Assembly: GCF_030505195.1 (NCBI RefSeq)
Contig: NZ_CP129673.1
Location: forward strand, 111,836 to 175,835
Source: Comamonas testosteroni
GTDB lineage: Bacteria > Pseudomonadota > Gammaproteobacteria > Burkholderiales > Burkholderiaceae_C
DNA: 64,000 nucleotides
Direction: 5' to 3'
Positions 7,595 to 16,967 of this stretch are shown here, one piece after another. A program made the position numbers and the translations under genes. Below the pieces are notes generated by a model. The model had not been told where the DNA came from and searched no databases. It saw only the letters and a list, made by a program, of their open reading frames with translations. Position 1 is the first letter of the stretch. Each line of letters begins with the position of its first letter.

Positions 7595-9070
7595 TCAGTG
7601 GCCCATCAGCATGTCGTCGGCACCGTCTTTGTCATGCACGGCGAACTTGTCCACTAGCGTGGCGCTAGCCTCGTTCAAGCCGATGACTTCTACCTCGGTG
7701 GCTTCACGGCGGAACTTGATGACCACCTTGTCCAAGGCACTGACAGCGGTGATGTCCCAGAAGTGGGCACGGCTCACGTCAATGCGCACCTTCTCGATGA
7801 CCTCCTTGTAGTCGAAGGCATTGATGAAGCGTTCCGACGAGGCGAAGAACACCTGGCCGGTGATGGTGTAGGTGCGCACGCGGCCTTCGTCCTCAGTGCG
7901 AGAGGTGACGCGCAGAATCTGGCCCACCTTGTGCGCGAAGAAAAAGCCTGACAACAACACGCCGACCAGCACGCCCTTGGCCAAGTCGTGGGTGCCGACC
8001 GTCACCACCACGGTGGCCAGCATCACCACGCTGGAGCTTTTGGGGTGCTCGCGCAGATTGCGGATCGAGGCCCAGTTGAAGGTGCCGATGGACACCATGA
8101 TCATCACCGCGACCAGTGCGGCCATCGGAATGCGGGCCACCCAGTCACCGATGAACACCACCATCAGCAGCAGGAACACGCCAGCGGCCAGCGTGGAGAG
8201 TCGGCCACGGCCGCCGGATTTCACGTTAATGACCGACTGGCCAATCATGGCGCAACCGGCCATGCCACCGAGGAAGCCGGAGGCGATATTGGCGACACCC
8301 TGGCCCACGCATTCACGGTTCTTGTTGCTGTTGGAGTCGGTCAGATCATCGACGATGGAAGCCGTCATCATGGATTCCAGCAGGCCGACGACTGCCAAGG
8401 TGGCCGAGACAGGGAAGATGATCTTGAGCGTTTCGAGGTTCAACGGCACATCAGGCAGCAGGAACACCGGCAGGCTGTCGGGCAGCTTGCCCATGTCGCC
8501 CACGGTGCGAATGTCGAGACCGAGGAAGATCGCTACGGCAGTCAGTACGACGATGGCGACCAGCGGCGACGGCACCGCCTTTGTGATGTAGGGGAAGCCG
8601 TAGATGATGCCCAGACCTGCCGCCGTCATGGCATAGACATGCCACGTCACGTTGGTCAGCTCGGGCAACTGAGCCATGAAGATCAGGATGGCCAGCGCGT
8701 TGACAAAGCCCGTGATGACCGAGCGAGAGACAAAGCGCATCAATGCGCCGAGCTTGAGCCAGCCCGCGAGAATTTGCAGCACGCCGGTCAGCACGGTGGC
8801 AGCCAGCAGATATTGCAGGCCGTGGTCTTTGACCAAGGTCACCATCAGCAGCGCCATTGCACCTGTGGCCCCAGACACCATGCCAGGGCGACCACCGGCA
8901 AAGGCAATGATTGCGGCAATGCTGAATGAGGCGTAAAGGCCGACCTTGGGATCGACGCCCGCAATGATCGAGAAGGCAATCGCCTCGGGGATCAGTGCCA
9001 GCGCGACGACGATGCCCGCTAGTAGGTCGTTTCGGACATTGGAAAGCCAGTCCTGGCGTAAGGATTTCAT
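7595..9070 (-). CDS. SulP-family anion permease with STAS domain
   Basis: 491 aa from the start at 9070 ([19 protein letters not shown]), chosen because AGAAG lies 5 nt upstream; an upstream frame extension begins with non-protein-like sequence. The membrane part (residues 15-380) carries the SulP signature [20 protein letters not shown] and the [14 protein letters not shown] loop. A C-terminal STAS domain (about 390-480) contains the [20 protein letters not shown] strand-helix. It probably imports sulfate or a related anion, or bicarbonate. It is the first gene of the sulP-usp-dksA passenger operon. Confidence 0.85.
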   Translation of the reverse strand: MKSLRQDWLSNVRNDLLAGIVVALALIPEAIAFSIIAGVDPKVGLYASFSIAAIIAFAGGRPGMVSGATGAMALLMVTLVKDHGLQYLLAATVLTGVLQILAGWLKLGALMRFVSRSVITGFVNALAILIFMAQLPELTNVTWHVYAMTAAGLGIIYGFPYITKAVPSPLVAIVVLTAVAIFLGLDIRTVGDMGKLPDSLPVFLLPDVPLNLETLKIIFPVSATLAVVGLLESMMTASIVDDLTDSNSNKNRECVGQGVANIASGFLGGMAGCAMIGQSVINVKSGGRGRLSTLAAGVFLLLMVVFIGDWVARIPMAALVAVMIMVSIGTFNWASIRNLREHPKSSSVVMLATVVVTVGTHDLAKGVLVGVLLSGFFFAHKVGQILRVTSRTEDEGRVRTYTITGQVFFASSERFINAFDYKEVIEKVRIDVSRAHFWDITAVSALDKVVIKFRREATEVEVIGLNEASATLVDKFAVHDKDGADDMLMGH

Positions 9071-9339
9071 CATTCTTCTATTCCGTTGTGGTTGCCAGCC
9101 AGTGGTGGCAGTTGGGGCGAGCGCAAGCGCGTCTTCCCGGCCAGCGGAATAGAGAACGAACCCCGAGTGATCCGGGGCCAGCAAGACGCAGTGAATCGGA
9201 CGTGCAGCCTCGTGCGAGCGTGGTGAGTGGTTGAAGCTGGCTCGCAGCGAGAAAGAGGCTTACACGGGTAGGAACTCCGATAGTTGGCTTGCTGATTTTT
9301 TGGAAGGGGTATTTTACCTTCTTTGCGGCGGCGCAGCAA

Positions 9340-9486
9340 TAATAATGTCAGTCTGAGCTATACCCTAACTTGGCGTCAGACCATCCGGCGCTAAATCGTC
9401 AGAATAGAGTTGCCTTCCGAATTGATTGACATGCGCCGTCAAGGGTCATAGATTTCTTCCTGACACATTTCCCTCAGGAGGATACC
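9340..9486. promoter_or_regulatory. Putative res site and divergent promoters of tnpR
   Basis: This is the AT-richer region between sulP and tnpR where Tn21-type transposons keep the three-part resolution site. Short dyads, including GTCAGTCTGAGC...GCGTCAGAC and GACATGCGCCGTC, are visible, but I cannot assign subsites I-III by eye. Confidence 0.5.
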
Positions 9487-10047
9487 TTGCACGGTCAGCG
9501 CATCGGTTACGTCCGCGTCAGCAGCTTCGACCAGAACCCAGAACGGCAGCTCGAACAGATCCAGGTGGATAAAGTGTTCACCGACAAGGCGTCGGGCAAG
9601 GACACACGGCGGCCCGAACTGGAACGGCTGCTCGCCTTCGTGCGCGAAGGCGACACGGTCGTGGTGCACAGCATGGATCGTCTGGCGCGCAACCTCGACG
9701 ACCTGCGCCGCCTGGTGCAGGGCCTCACCCAGCGCGGCGTACGCATCGAGTTCCTTAAGGAGCATTTGACCTTCACCGGCGAGGACTCGCCGATGGCGAA
9801 CCTGATGCTGTCGGTAATGGGCGCGTTCGCCGAGTTCGAACGCGCCTTGATCCGCGAGCGGCAGCGCGAGGGCATCGCGCTCGCCAAGCAGCGCGGGGCC
9901 TACCGTGGCAGGAAGAAATCCCTGTCGTCTGAGCGTATTGCCGAACTGCGCCAACGTGTCGAGGCTGGCGAGCAAAAGACCAAGCTGGCTCGTGAATTCG
10001 GAATCAGTCGCGAAACCCTGTATCAATACTTGAGAACGGATCAGTAA
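9487..10047 (+). CDS. tnpR: TnpR serine resolvase of a Tn3-family transposon
   Basis: The TTG start at 9487 is preceded by AGGAGG. 186 aa: [19 protein letters not shown] holds the catalytic serine (about residue 10). [11 protein letters not shown] and the [20 protein letters not shown] helix follow, and a C-terminal helix-turn-helix ([16 protein letters not shown]) binds res. It resolves transposition cointegrates. It is intact although the adjoining tnpA is destroyed, and lies 2 bp upstream of it. Confidence 0.93.
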   Translation: MHGQRIGYVRVSSFDQNPERQLEQIQVDKVFTDKASGKDTRRPELERLLAFVREGDTVVVHSMDRLARNLDDLRRLVQGLTQRGVRIEFLKEHLTFTGEDSPMANLMLSVMGAFAEFERALIRERQREGIALAKQRGAYRGRKKSLSSERIAELRQRVEAGEQKTKLAREFGISRETLYQYLRTDQ

Positions 10048-10049
10048 AT

Positions 10050-10310
10050 ATGCCACGTCGTTCAATCCTGTCCGCCGCCGAGCGCGAAAGCCTGCTGGCG
10101 TTGCCGGACACCAAGGATGAGTTGATCCGTCACTACACGTTCAGCGAAACCGACCTCTCCATCATCCGGCAGCGGCGCGGGCCTGCGAACCGCTTGGGCT
10201 TTGCAGTTCAGCTCTGCTACCTGCGCTTTCCCGGCATCCTCCTTGGCGTCGATGAGCCGCCGTTTCCGCCCTTGCTGAAACTGGTCGCCGACCAGCTCAA
10301 GGTCAGTGTC
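10050..10310 (+). pseudogene. tnpA: tnpA 5' fragment (residues 1-87)
   Basis: [20 protein letters not shown] and the following residues closely match the N-terminus of the intact transposase at 44152-47118. The match stops at codon 87, where IS1071 begins. The matching C-terminus resumes at 13515. About 822 codons between are missing, so this transposase is dead. Confidence 0.92.
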
Positions 10311-10420
10311 GGGGTCTCCTCGTTTTCAGTGCAATAAGTGACGGTACGCAAAGCTAGCACTGGCGCGGGGGTGGTCTGGGTAGACCGTTGATTTCATTGA
10401 CTTTCCTGTTCGCTTTGTAA
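10311..10420 (+). repeat. IS1071 left inverted repeat (~110 bp)
   Basis: Pairs with 13405-13514 with few mismatches; for example GGTACGCAAAGC here against GGTACGAAAAGC on the other end. Confidence 0.85.
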
Positions 10421-10455
10421 ACGGGTATGGTGGCCTCCCACTTTTGAGGTTCACG

Positions 10456-13371
10456 ATGCAGGGTTGGCACACAACGTTTTTGGGGATGCGTGGGCTCCCC
10501 CGCGATATCAGCGACTTCGAGATGAAGGCATTTTTCACCTTCGATGGTGCCGAGCGCGACGCAATCAATGCACGCCGAGGTGATTCCCACAAGCTTGGTC
10601 TGGCGCTCCATATTGGTTTCCTGCGCATGAGTGGGCGTTTGCTCGGTGCCTTTCGGGTAATTCCAGTAGCCTTGTGGCGCCACCTTGGCAACGAGCTTGG
10701 CATTGCAGCACCAGAAGTCGCCTCGCTGAGAGCCATGTATGAACGCGGGCGCACGCTATTCGATCACCAACAAGTAGCCTGCACGGTCCTTGGATTCCAG
10801 TGGATGAGCGAGCACCAGCGCCGCTCACTGGTACGTGAACTGCGCGACGAAGTGGCGCGCTGCGCCGACCGCGATCAGCTACTCGTGCGGGCGCGTCAAT
10901 GGCTGTACAAGAACAAGCTGGTGATCGTGCACGAGCGGGCAATTCGGACACTGATTGCGGCGGCACTTGCCCAGCTTGAAGTTGAAACAGGCACCGCCAT
11001 CGCCGCCAGCGTTGATCCAGCAACACTTGATCGCTGGCGAGCCTCAGTTTCAGAGCTGCGCCCAGATGGACAAACCCAGCAGAGTTGGCTATGGGCTGCA
11101 CCGGCGAAACACTCAACCCGCCAAATCAGCGAGGTACTGGAGCGCATCGACCTGCTTTACACGCTGGACGTTCATAAGCACCTGGCAGACATCCCCGATC
11201 TCATCTTGCGCCGCTACGCGCGCCGACTTGTCTCCAGGCCGCCCTCAGCCGGAGCCAAGATCAAAGAGCCAGCGCGCACCGTGGAGGTCGCATGCTTTCT
11301 TCGGTATTGCCTGTTCACCACCACAGACCAGTTGATCCTTATGGTGCAGCGCCGGATCGCCGATCTGTGGCGTCAGGCTGCCGCCGATGTCCCCGCTACC
11401 GTCAATTGGGCCGCAATGTACAAAACGCTGCTCGGCGAACTTGTTGCCTTGAGCGCGCAAGGTGCGGTGCCAGATGCTGAGTTGCGTGCCCGTCTTGAAG
11501 CCTTGATCACCGAAACCCAGAAACGCAAACCACCGAGCAGGGCCTCCCTGGTCCGCGAGGGATTGATTGATGGAATTCGCCCCGTGCGGTCGTTGCTCGT
11601 CGCCATTGCAAAGCTGCCCTGGCAGGCCACCGGCGAGCATCCTGCCATCGAGTACCTTGCCAAGCTGCAAGCTTTATATCTCAAAGGATCCAGAAAGCTG
11701 CCAGTTGAAGTGGTGGCACCAAGTCTGGGAATGATCTGGCAGGTTTCGATCTCCAGCCCAGACCGGGAACGGGCGTTTCAGGCGTTGGAGGTGGCCACCC
11801 TGTTTGCCCTGCGCCGCGCGGTGCGCAATGGCTCGGTCTGGATTGAGCACAGCCTGAGCTTTCGGGGTCGTGCGCGCTTGTTCTTCACGGACGAGCGTTG
11901 GCAGGCAGAGTCCAAGAAACACTATGCCCGTCTATCGTTACCCAGCAAGGCTGCCACTTTCTTGAAGCCTTTGCTGGCCAGAGTAACTGCCGGTGTCGAT
12001 GCGGTGGCCGCTGCAGCCCGCAGTGGCGTACTGCGCGTGGATGATGAACTCCATTTGTCGCCATTGCCCGCAGAGGACGAAGACCCAGAAGTGACCAAGC
12101 TGCGCGCGGCTTTGGATCACCGCATCGGTGAGGTTCAATTGCCGGAAGTGATTCTGGCCGTTGACGCCCAGGTGCGCTTTAGCTGGATCATGCTCGGACG
12201 TGAGCCGCGCTCTACCGACGAGCTGCTGATGGTCTATGCCGGCATCATGGCCCACGGCACCAGTCTGACTGCGGTCGAATGCGCGCGCATGATTCCGCAA
12301 TTGTCTGCCACCAGCATTCGCCAGGCCATGCGCTGGGCGCGGGACGAACGGCGTCTGAGCCAGGCCTGCCAGGCTGTGCTGGAATTCATGCAGCGACACC
12401 CGATTGCCGCCACCTGGGGGCGGTCCGATTTGGCATCTTCTGACATGATGACCATGGAGACCACCAAACGGGTGTGGCAAGCCCGGCTTGATCCTCGGCG
12501 CAACACACCTTCCATTGGAATCTACTCCCATGTAAAAGACCGGTGGGGCATCTTCCATGCGCAGCCCTTTGTGCTCAATGAGCGCCAGGCGGGCGTGGCC
12601 ATTGAAGGTGTCATCCGCCAAGAAAAGCTGGAGACCAGCCAGCTTGCTGTGGATACCCATGGCTACACCGACTTTGCCATGTCACATGCCCGTTTGCTTG
12701 GTTTTGATCTTTGCCCGCGGTTGAAGGAACTCAAACAGCGCCACCTCTTTGTGCCACGCGGCACCAAAGTGCCCGCAGAAATCGCTGCGGTGTGCGAAGC
12801 CAATGTCGACGTCGCTTTGATCGAAAAGCATTGGGATAGTCTGGTGCACCTGGCAGCCTCGGTCATGAGCGGACATGCCAGTGCGGTGGCAGCTCTTGCG
12901 CGGTTCGGTTCTGCCGCCCAGGGCGATCCAATCTATGAGGCTGGCGTGCAATTGGGGCGGTTGCTGCGTACGGCGTTTTTGGCTGACTACTTTGTCAAGG
13001 ACGCTTTCAGGAACGAGTTGCGCCGGGTGCTCAATCGGGGCGAGGCTGTTAACGCCCTCAAGCGCGCCATTTATACCGGCCGGATCAGCCCGGCGCAGGC
13101 CAAACGTGTCGATGAAATGCAGGCTGTGGCCGATGCGTTGAGCCTGATGGCCAACATCGTGATGGCGTGGAATACCTCACAGATGCAGGCGGTCCTGGAT
13201 CGCTGGTCGAACCGCCGCCAGGTCATTCCACCGGAACTGATCGGGAAGATTGCGCCCACCAGGCTGGAGAGCATCAACTTGCGGGGTGTGTTTCGCTTCC
13301 CGGTTGACCGCTATGCTGACCAAATCCTGCCTTCGCGGCCAAATGCATCGATAACTGGCACCAATGGATGA
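10456..13371 (+). CDS. tnpA: IS1071 transposase, Tn3 family, 971 aa
   Basis: The ATG at 10456 follows GAGG and gives 971 aa, the known IS1071 TnpA length; the frame extends four codons upstream from a TTG. It has the DDE-type Tn3 transposase layout: an N-terminal DNA-binding part (DISDFEMKAFFTFDGAERD) and a C-terminal catalytic part with IGIYSHVKDRWGIF, LAVDTHGYTD and FGSAAQGDPIYEAG. IS1071 has no resolvase. Its divergence from the Tn21-type TnpA at 44152 is large. It is intact here, so further IS1071-driven rearrangement is possible. Confidence 0.95.
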   Translation: MQGWHTTFLGMRGLPRDISDFEMKAFFTFDGAERDAINARRGDSHKLGLALHIGFLRMSGRLLGAFRVIPVALWRHLGNELGIAAPEVASLRAMYERGRTLFDHQQVACTVLGFQWMSEHQRRSLVRELRDEVARCADRDQLLVRARQWLYKNKLVIVHERAIRTLIAAALAQLEVETGTAIAASVDPATLDRWRASVSELRPDGQTQQSWLWAAPAKHSTRQISEVLERIDLLYTLDVHKHLADIPDLILRRYARRLVSRPPSAGAKIKEPARTVEVACFLRYCLFTTTDQLILMVQRRIADLWRQAAADVPATVNWAAMYKTLLGELVALSAQGAVPDAELRARLEALITETQKRKPPSRASLVREGLIDGIRPVRSLLVAIAKLPWQATGEHPAIEYLAKLQALYLKGSRKLPVEVVAPSLGMIWQVSISSPDRERAFQALEVATLFALRRAVRNGSVWIEHSLSFRGRARLFFTDERWQAESKKHYARLSLPSKAATFLKPLLARVTAGVDAVAAAARSGVLRVDDELHLSPLPAEDEDPEVTKLRAALDHRIGEVQLPEVILAVDAQVRFSWIMLGREPRSTDELLMVYAGIMAHGTSLTAVECARMIPQLSATSIRQAMRWARDERRLSQACQAVLEFMQRHPIAATWGRSDLASSDMMTMETTKRVWQARLDPRRNTPSIGIYSHVKDRWGIFHAQPFVLNERQAGVAIEGVIRQEKLETSQLAVDTHGYTDFAMSHARLLGFDLCPRLKELKQRHLFVPRGTKVPAEIAAVCEANVDVALIEKHWDSLVHLAASVMSGHASAVAALARFGSAAQGDPIYEAGVQLGRLLRTAFLADYFVKDAFRNELRRVLNRGEAVNALKRAIYTGRISPAQAKRVDEMQAVADALSLMANIVMAWNTSQMQAVLDRWSNRRQVIPPELIGKIAPTRLESINLRGVFRFPVDRYADQILPSRPNASITGTNG

Positions 13372-13404
13372 AACCGACCACGGTTTGACGCCACGAATCG
13401 CAGA

Positions 13405-13514
13405 TTTGAAAGTGAACAGGAAAGTCAATGAAATCAACGATCTACCAACACCACCTCCGCGCCAGTGCTAGCTTTTCGTACCGTCACTTATTGCACTGAA
13501 AACGAGGAGACCCC
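13405..13514 (-). repeat. IS1071 right inverted repeat (~110 bp)
   Basis: The reverse complement begins GGGGTCTCCTCGTTTTCAGT and mirrors 10311-10420. Confidence 0.85.
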
Positions 13515-13754
13515 TACCGGGCTAGCGGCCTCAATCTGGTAACGGCTGCCGTCGTGTTGTGGAACACGGTCTATCTGGAACGGGCTGCGCACGCGCTGCG
13601 TGGCAACGGCCATGCCGTTGATGACGCGCTGTTGCAGTACCTGTCGCCGCTCGGTTGGGAGCACATCAACCTCACCGGCGATTACCTCTGGCGCAGCAGC
13701 GCCAAGATCGGCGCGGGCAAGTTCAGGCCGCTACGACCGCTGCAACCGGCTTAG
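13515..13754 (+). pseudogene. tnpA: tnpA 3' fragment (last 79 codons)
   Basis: [20 protein letters not shown] through [14 protein letters not shown] matches residues 910-988 of the transposase at 44152-47118. Its stop lies inside the 38-bp right repeat, as usual for this subgroup. It is the other half of the remnant at 10050. Confidence 0.92.
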
Positions 13755-13787
13755 CGTGCTTTATTTTCCGTTTTCTGAGGCGACCCC
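13750..13787 (-). repeat. 38-bp Tn3-family inverted repeat, inner right
   Basis: The reverse complement starts GGGGTCGCCTCAGAAAACGG and ends GCACGCTAAG. It is the partner of 6289-6326 by sequence. Confidence 0.9.
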
Positions 13788-13815
13788 TTGGTGAAAACTT
13801 TGCCAAGTTGGTGAA

Positions 13816-13841
13816 AAAAAGGGGGCTCATGCCCCCTTTTT
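13816..13841. terminator. Strong bidirectional terminator
   Basis: AAAAAGGGGGC (13816-13826), loop TCAT, GCCCCCTTTTT (13831-13841). Read leftwards it ends the gene fragment at 13857. Confidence 0.8.
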
Positions 13842-13856
13842 CCTTGATTTCCTTGG

Positions 13857-14047
13857 TCACTTGACGGGATGAAGCACTGCCGGTAGTGGCTCATTCTCTT
13901 TGACGTTCACAGCCACAGGCGGAAGCCAACGCAAATCAAAGGTTCGATCCCCATCCCTGGGGCCAAGCCAGTACCCGTGCCAATGAGCACGCCTTATGTG
14001 AGGCCGCACCGTCCCCTGGCTACTTTGGCTATCCCCAGATGGGCAAG
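13857..14047 (-). pseudogene. C-terminal fragment resembling the AcrVA2-type family
   Basis: The last roughly 50 codons read VRPHIRRAHWHGYWLGP, then LRWLPPVAVNV and LPAVLHPVK. This HIRRAHWH...WLPP ending is one I associate with proteins annotated as AcrVA2-family anti-CRISPR homologues on plasmids. No start or N-terminal domain is present upstream; sequence between 14048 and 14268 has no recognisable content. A terminator at 13816-13841 follows in the leftward sense, as for a former gene end. The family link is from memory of the motif and is uncertain. Confidence 0.4.
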
Positions 14048-14268
14048 ATTCAGTTTTTAGTGCGGATTCCGGTTGCATTGACCGCCTGTGCCGGTCGCGG
14101 CTGACCAGCCTGCTGGTCGTGACCGGCTTGGGATCGGCCAGAAGCTGGCGTCCGGTCGGTAGCAGTGAGCGGCAGGTCTAGGCTGAACTGAGTCATTCGG
14201 TTCTGGCCTGCCCAATTCCGCTCTGACCGACTTCGGACATGGACTGATCCCGTAGACAAAACCCAGCC

Positions 14269-16923
14269 TCACGTCCGGGCCCGCGTCAACTCCTGCGCGA
14301 GAAACGGCGCAGTCCGGCTGTCGGGCATTCGCGCCACCTGTCCCGGAGAACCGGCTATCACGATGCGGCCGCCGGCATCGCCTGCGCCCGGCCCCACATC
14401 AATCACCCAGTCGGCCTGGGCCACCGCACGCATGTCATGCTCGATCATCACCACGGTATTGCCGGCATCGACCAGGCGCTGCAACTGCACTAGCAGCCGG
14501 TCCGCATCCGATGCATGCAGACCGGTGGTCGGCTCGTCGAGCACGTACAGGTTGCGTCCGCGCTGACTGCGCTGAAGCTCGGTAGCCAGCTTAATGCGCT
14601 GCGCCTCACCACCGGAAAGCTCTGTGGCTGGTTGCCCCAGGCGAAGATAGCCCAGTCCGATATCACGCAGCAGTTGTAGTGTCCTTGCCACTGCGCCTTC
14701 ATCCGTGAAGAATTCGCTGGCCTCGTCCACGGTCATCTGCAGCACTTCAGCGATATTGCGCCCGTGCCATTGCACCTTCAGCGTGGCCTGGTTGTAGCGT
14801 GCGCCATGGCATGTCGGGCACGGCGCGTACACGCTGGGCATGAACAGCAGTTCCACGCTGACGAAACCCTCGCCCTCGCAAGTTTCGCAGCGCCCCTTGG
14901 CAACATTGAATGAGAACCGTCCGGCGTCATAGCGTCGGCGTCGAGCATCGGGCGTGGCGGCGAACAGCTTGCGCACGTGGTCGAACAGGCCGGTGTAGGT
15001 AGCCAGGTTCGAGCGCGGCGTACGCCCAATCGGCTTCTGGTCCACTTGCACCAGGCGCTGAATGGCGTCCACGTCGCCCGCCAGACGACCGCCGGTCGCT
15101 TCGATTACGGCCGGCCCTTCGCTGGAGGCGTTTTCGGCCGCATCGTCTTCAGGCTCGTGGCCCAGGTGCAGCAGCATCAACTCCGGCAAGGCCTGCGCTA
15201 CAAGGCTAGACTTGCCGGAGCCGGAGATGCCGGTGACGGCTGTCAGCACGCCCAGCGGAATCCGTGCATCCACACCATGCAGATTGTGGCGGTGGATGCC
15301 CTGTAGCTCCAGCCAGCTCGTCGCTTCGCGTGCCCGGCTCCCCGGCGCGGGGATCTCGTCGAACAGATATCGGGCGGTGCGCGATTCGGCAATCTTGCGC
15401 AGGCCATCCGGCTCGCCGCTGTAGAGCACGTGGCCGCCACGCTCTCCGGCATCCGGCCCGACATCCACCAGCCATTGCGCGCGGCGCATCAGGTCCAGAT
15501 CGTGCTCCACCACGAACACCGAGTTGCCGGCGTCGCGCAGCCGGTCGAGCGCGTCGTACAGGGCTTGGCTGTCGGAGGGGTGAAGCCCCGCCGAGGGTTC
15601 GTCGAGGACATACACGACGCCAAACAGCAGGGAACTCAGCTGCGTGGCCAGCCGCAGGCGTTGCAATTCGCCAGCCGAAAGCGTCGGCGTGGCCCGGTCC
15701 AGCGTCAGGTAGCCTAGGCCCAGCCCGCGCAGCTGACGCAGTCGTGCCATCACGCCACCGGCCAAGCGCTGCGCGGCGAGACGCTTTTCTTCCGACAGCG
15801 CGGAGGTGCGGCGCACGTCGGGCGATACCGCATGCACGGCACGGCCGGAGGTCGCGCGTTCTGCACGGTCGCGCCGGGTTGCCTCTTTGTCCGTGGCCGC
15901 TCCCGCTGCATGGGCGCGGAAATCGCCCTGGGCGATGGGTTCGAGCAAGGCCGCCAGTCGGTCCAGCGGCATCTGCATGAACGCGCCGATGTCCACACCG
16001 GCGAAAGTGATCGACAGTGCCTCAGGCTTGAGCCGCTTGCCTTGGCACGTGGGGCACGGCTTGCCCTCCATGAACCGGGACACACGCTTTCTCATTAGCG
16101 CGCTCTGGGTGTTCGCGAAGGTGTGTAGCACATACCGACGGGCGCCGGTGAAGGTACCCATGTAGCTCGGCTCCATCTTGCGCTTGAGCGCGGCGCGGGT
16201 CTCAGCAGGTGTGAAGCCCGCGTACACCGGCACCGTCGGTGTTTCCTCGGTGAACAGAATCCAGTCACGATCCGTCTTCGGCAAGTCCTTCCACGGTCGG
16301 TCCACGTCGTAGCCCATACTGACCAGGATGTCGCGCAGGTTCTGCCCCTGCCAGGCGGGCGGCCACGAGGCAATCGCCCGCTCGCGGATGGTGAGCGATG
16401 GATCGGGCACCATGATGGCCTCGGTCACCTCGTACACATGACCCAGGCCGTGGCAGGTCGGACATGCCCCCTGCGGCGTGTTGGGGGAAAAATCCTCGGC
16501 GTACAGCATCGGCTGACCGGCCGGATAGGCTCCGGCGCGGGAATACATCATCCGGACCAGGCTGGACAATGTCGTGACGCTGCCCACAGAAGAACGCGCA
16601 TTACTGGCTCCGCGCTGCTGCTGCAGCGCCACCGCTGGAGGCAGGCCGTCGATCGCATCGACATCGGGTACGCCGGCCTGGTCGATCAGGCGTCGTGCAT
16701 AGGGAGCCACCGACTCGAAGTAGCGCCGCTGGGCTTCTGCATAGATGGTGCCGAAGGCCAGCGAGGACTTCCCGGAGCCGGACACACCCGAGAACACAAC
16801 CAGCGCGTTGCGCGGGATGTCGACGTCCACGTCCTTGAGATTGTGCTCACGCGCTCCCCGCACCTGCACGAGGCCGCTGGCGGCGGCAGTACAAGAGGAT
16901 TCACCGAAAGAAGGGTTGGGCAT
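14269..16923 (-). CDS. UvrA-like excinuclease ABC ATPase, 884 aa
   Basis: Start at 16923 (MPNPSFGESSC) because AGGATAAGAAC lies just upstream; an in-frame TTG at 16971 overlaps the end of rarA. It has two ABC modules with Walker A GVSGSGKSSLA near residue 48 and GISGSGKSSLV in the second half. ABC signatures are LSAGELQRLRLA and LSGGEAQRIKLA, and zinc knuckles are CPTCHGLGHVY, CPTCQGKRL and CETCEGEGFVSVE. It lacks the first UvrA zinc module and is shorter than canonical UvrA (about 940 aa), resembling the UvrA2 class, which often lacks the UvrB-binding domain. It recognises DNA lesions. It lies 44 bp after rarA in the same direction. Confidence 0.88.
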   Translation of the reverse strand: MPNPSFGESSCTAAASGLVQVRGAREHNLKDVDVDIPRNALVVFSGVSGSGKSSLAFGTIYAEAQRRYFESVAPYARRLIDQAGVPDVDAIDGLPPAVALQQQRGASNARSSVGSVTTLSSLVRMMYSRAGAYPAGQPMLYAEDFSPNTPQGACPTCHGLGHVYEVTEAIMVPDPSLTIRERAIASWPPAWQGQNLRDILVSMGYDVDRPWKDLPKTDRDWILFTEETPTVPVYAGFTPAETRAALKRKMEPSYMGTFTGARRYVLHTFANTQSALMRKRVSRFMEGKPCPTCQGKRLKPEALSITFAGVDIGAFMQMPLDRLAALLEPIAQGDFRAHAAGAATDKEATRRDRAERATSGRAVHAVSPDVRRTSALSEEKRLAAQRLAGGVMARLRQLRGLGLGYLTLDRATPTLSAGELQRLRLATQLSSLLFGVVYVLDEPSAGLHPSDSQALYDALDRLRDAGNSVFVVEHDLDLMRRAQWLVDVGPDAGERGGHVLYSGEPDGLRKIAESRTARYLFDEIPAPGSRAREATSWLELQGIHRHNLHGVDARIPLGVLTAVTGISGSGKSSLVAQALPELMLLHLGHEPEDDAAENASSEGPAVIEATGGRLAGDVDAIQRLVQVDQKPIGRTPRSNLATYTGLFDHVRKLFAATPDARRRRYDAGRFSFNVAKGRCETCEGEGFVSVELLFMPSVYAPCPTCHGARYNQATLKVQWHGRNIAEVLQMTVDEASEFFTDEGAVARTLQLLRDIGLGYLRLGQPATELSGGEAQRIKLATELQRSQRGRNLYVLDEPTTGLHASDADRLLVQLQRLVDAGNTVVMIEHDMRAVAQADWVIDVGPGAGDAGGRIVIAGSPGQVARMPDSRTAPFLAQELTRART

Positions 16924-16967
16924 GTTCTTATCCTGTAGTTCATGAGCCGATTTCGGGGGGCGATCGG

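Larger units (their letters stand above)
10311..13514 (+). mobile_element. IS1071 (3204 bp)
   Basis: Both ends read GGGGTCTCCTCGTTTTCAGT inwards, and near-identical sequence continues for about 110 bp, the long terminal repeats known for IS1071. The span is exactly 3204 bp, the published IS1071 length, with a single tnpA. The flanking 5-mers (GTGTC and TACCG) differ, so no target duplication is present. IS1071 commonly brackets catabolic genes on Comamonadaceae plasmids. Confidence 0.95.
6289..13787. mobile_element. Tn1403-like module (dksA-usp-sulP-tnpR-tnpA remnant)
   Basis: A matched pair of 38-bp repeats (6289 and 13787) encloses a leftward sulP/usp/dksA passenger set, a res region, tnpR, and a tnpA interrupted by IS1071. 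The passenger set sup-uspA-dksA is known from Tn1403 and relatives. The 5 bp outside the right repeat (TTGGT) do not match GCCCT, so the right end of this module is not the partner used in the last transposition. Confidence 0.75.

Noticed and set aside
7988..8929. Long rightward open frame (313 codons) opposite sulP
   Set aside because: It is antisense to a clear SulP permease and its His/Gln/Asp-rich composition is what a GC-rich membrane gene gives on the other strand.
11938..12660. 240-codon leftward frame within IS1071 tnpA
   Set aside because: Shadow of the transposase gene.
10306..13519. Target-site duplication of IS1071
   Set aside because: GTGTC on the left and TACCG on the right do not match, and tnpA is missing its centre, so this is not a simple insertion.
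13788..13792. TTGGT as partner duplication of the Tn1403-like module
   Set aside because: It does not match GCCCT at 6284-6288, which instead matches the far right end at 47152-47156.
14057..14272. Small leftward frames before the uvrA-like gene
   Set aside because: Two overlapping frames of similar length with no motif; treated as non-coding sequence after the gene.
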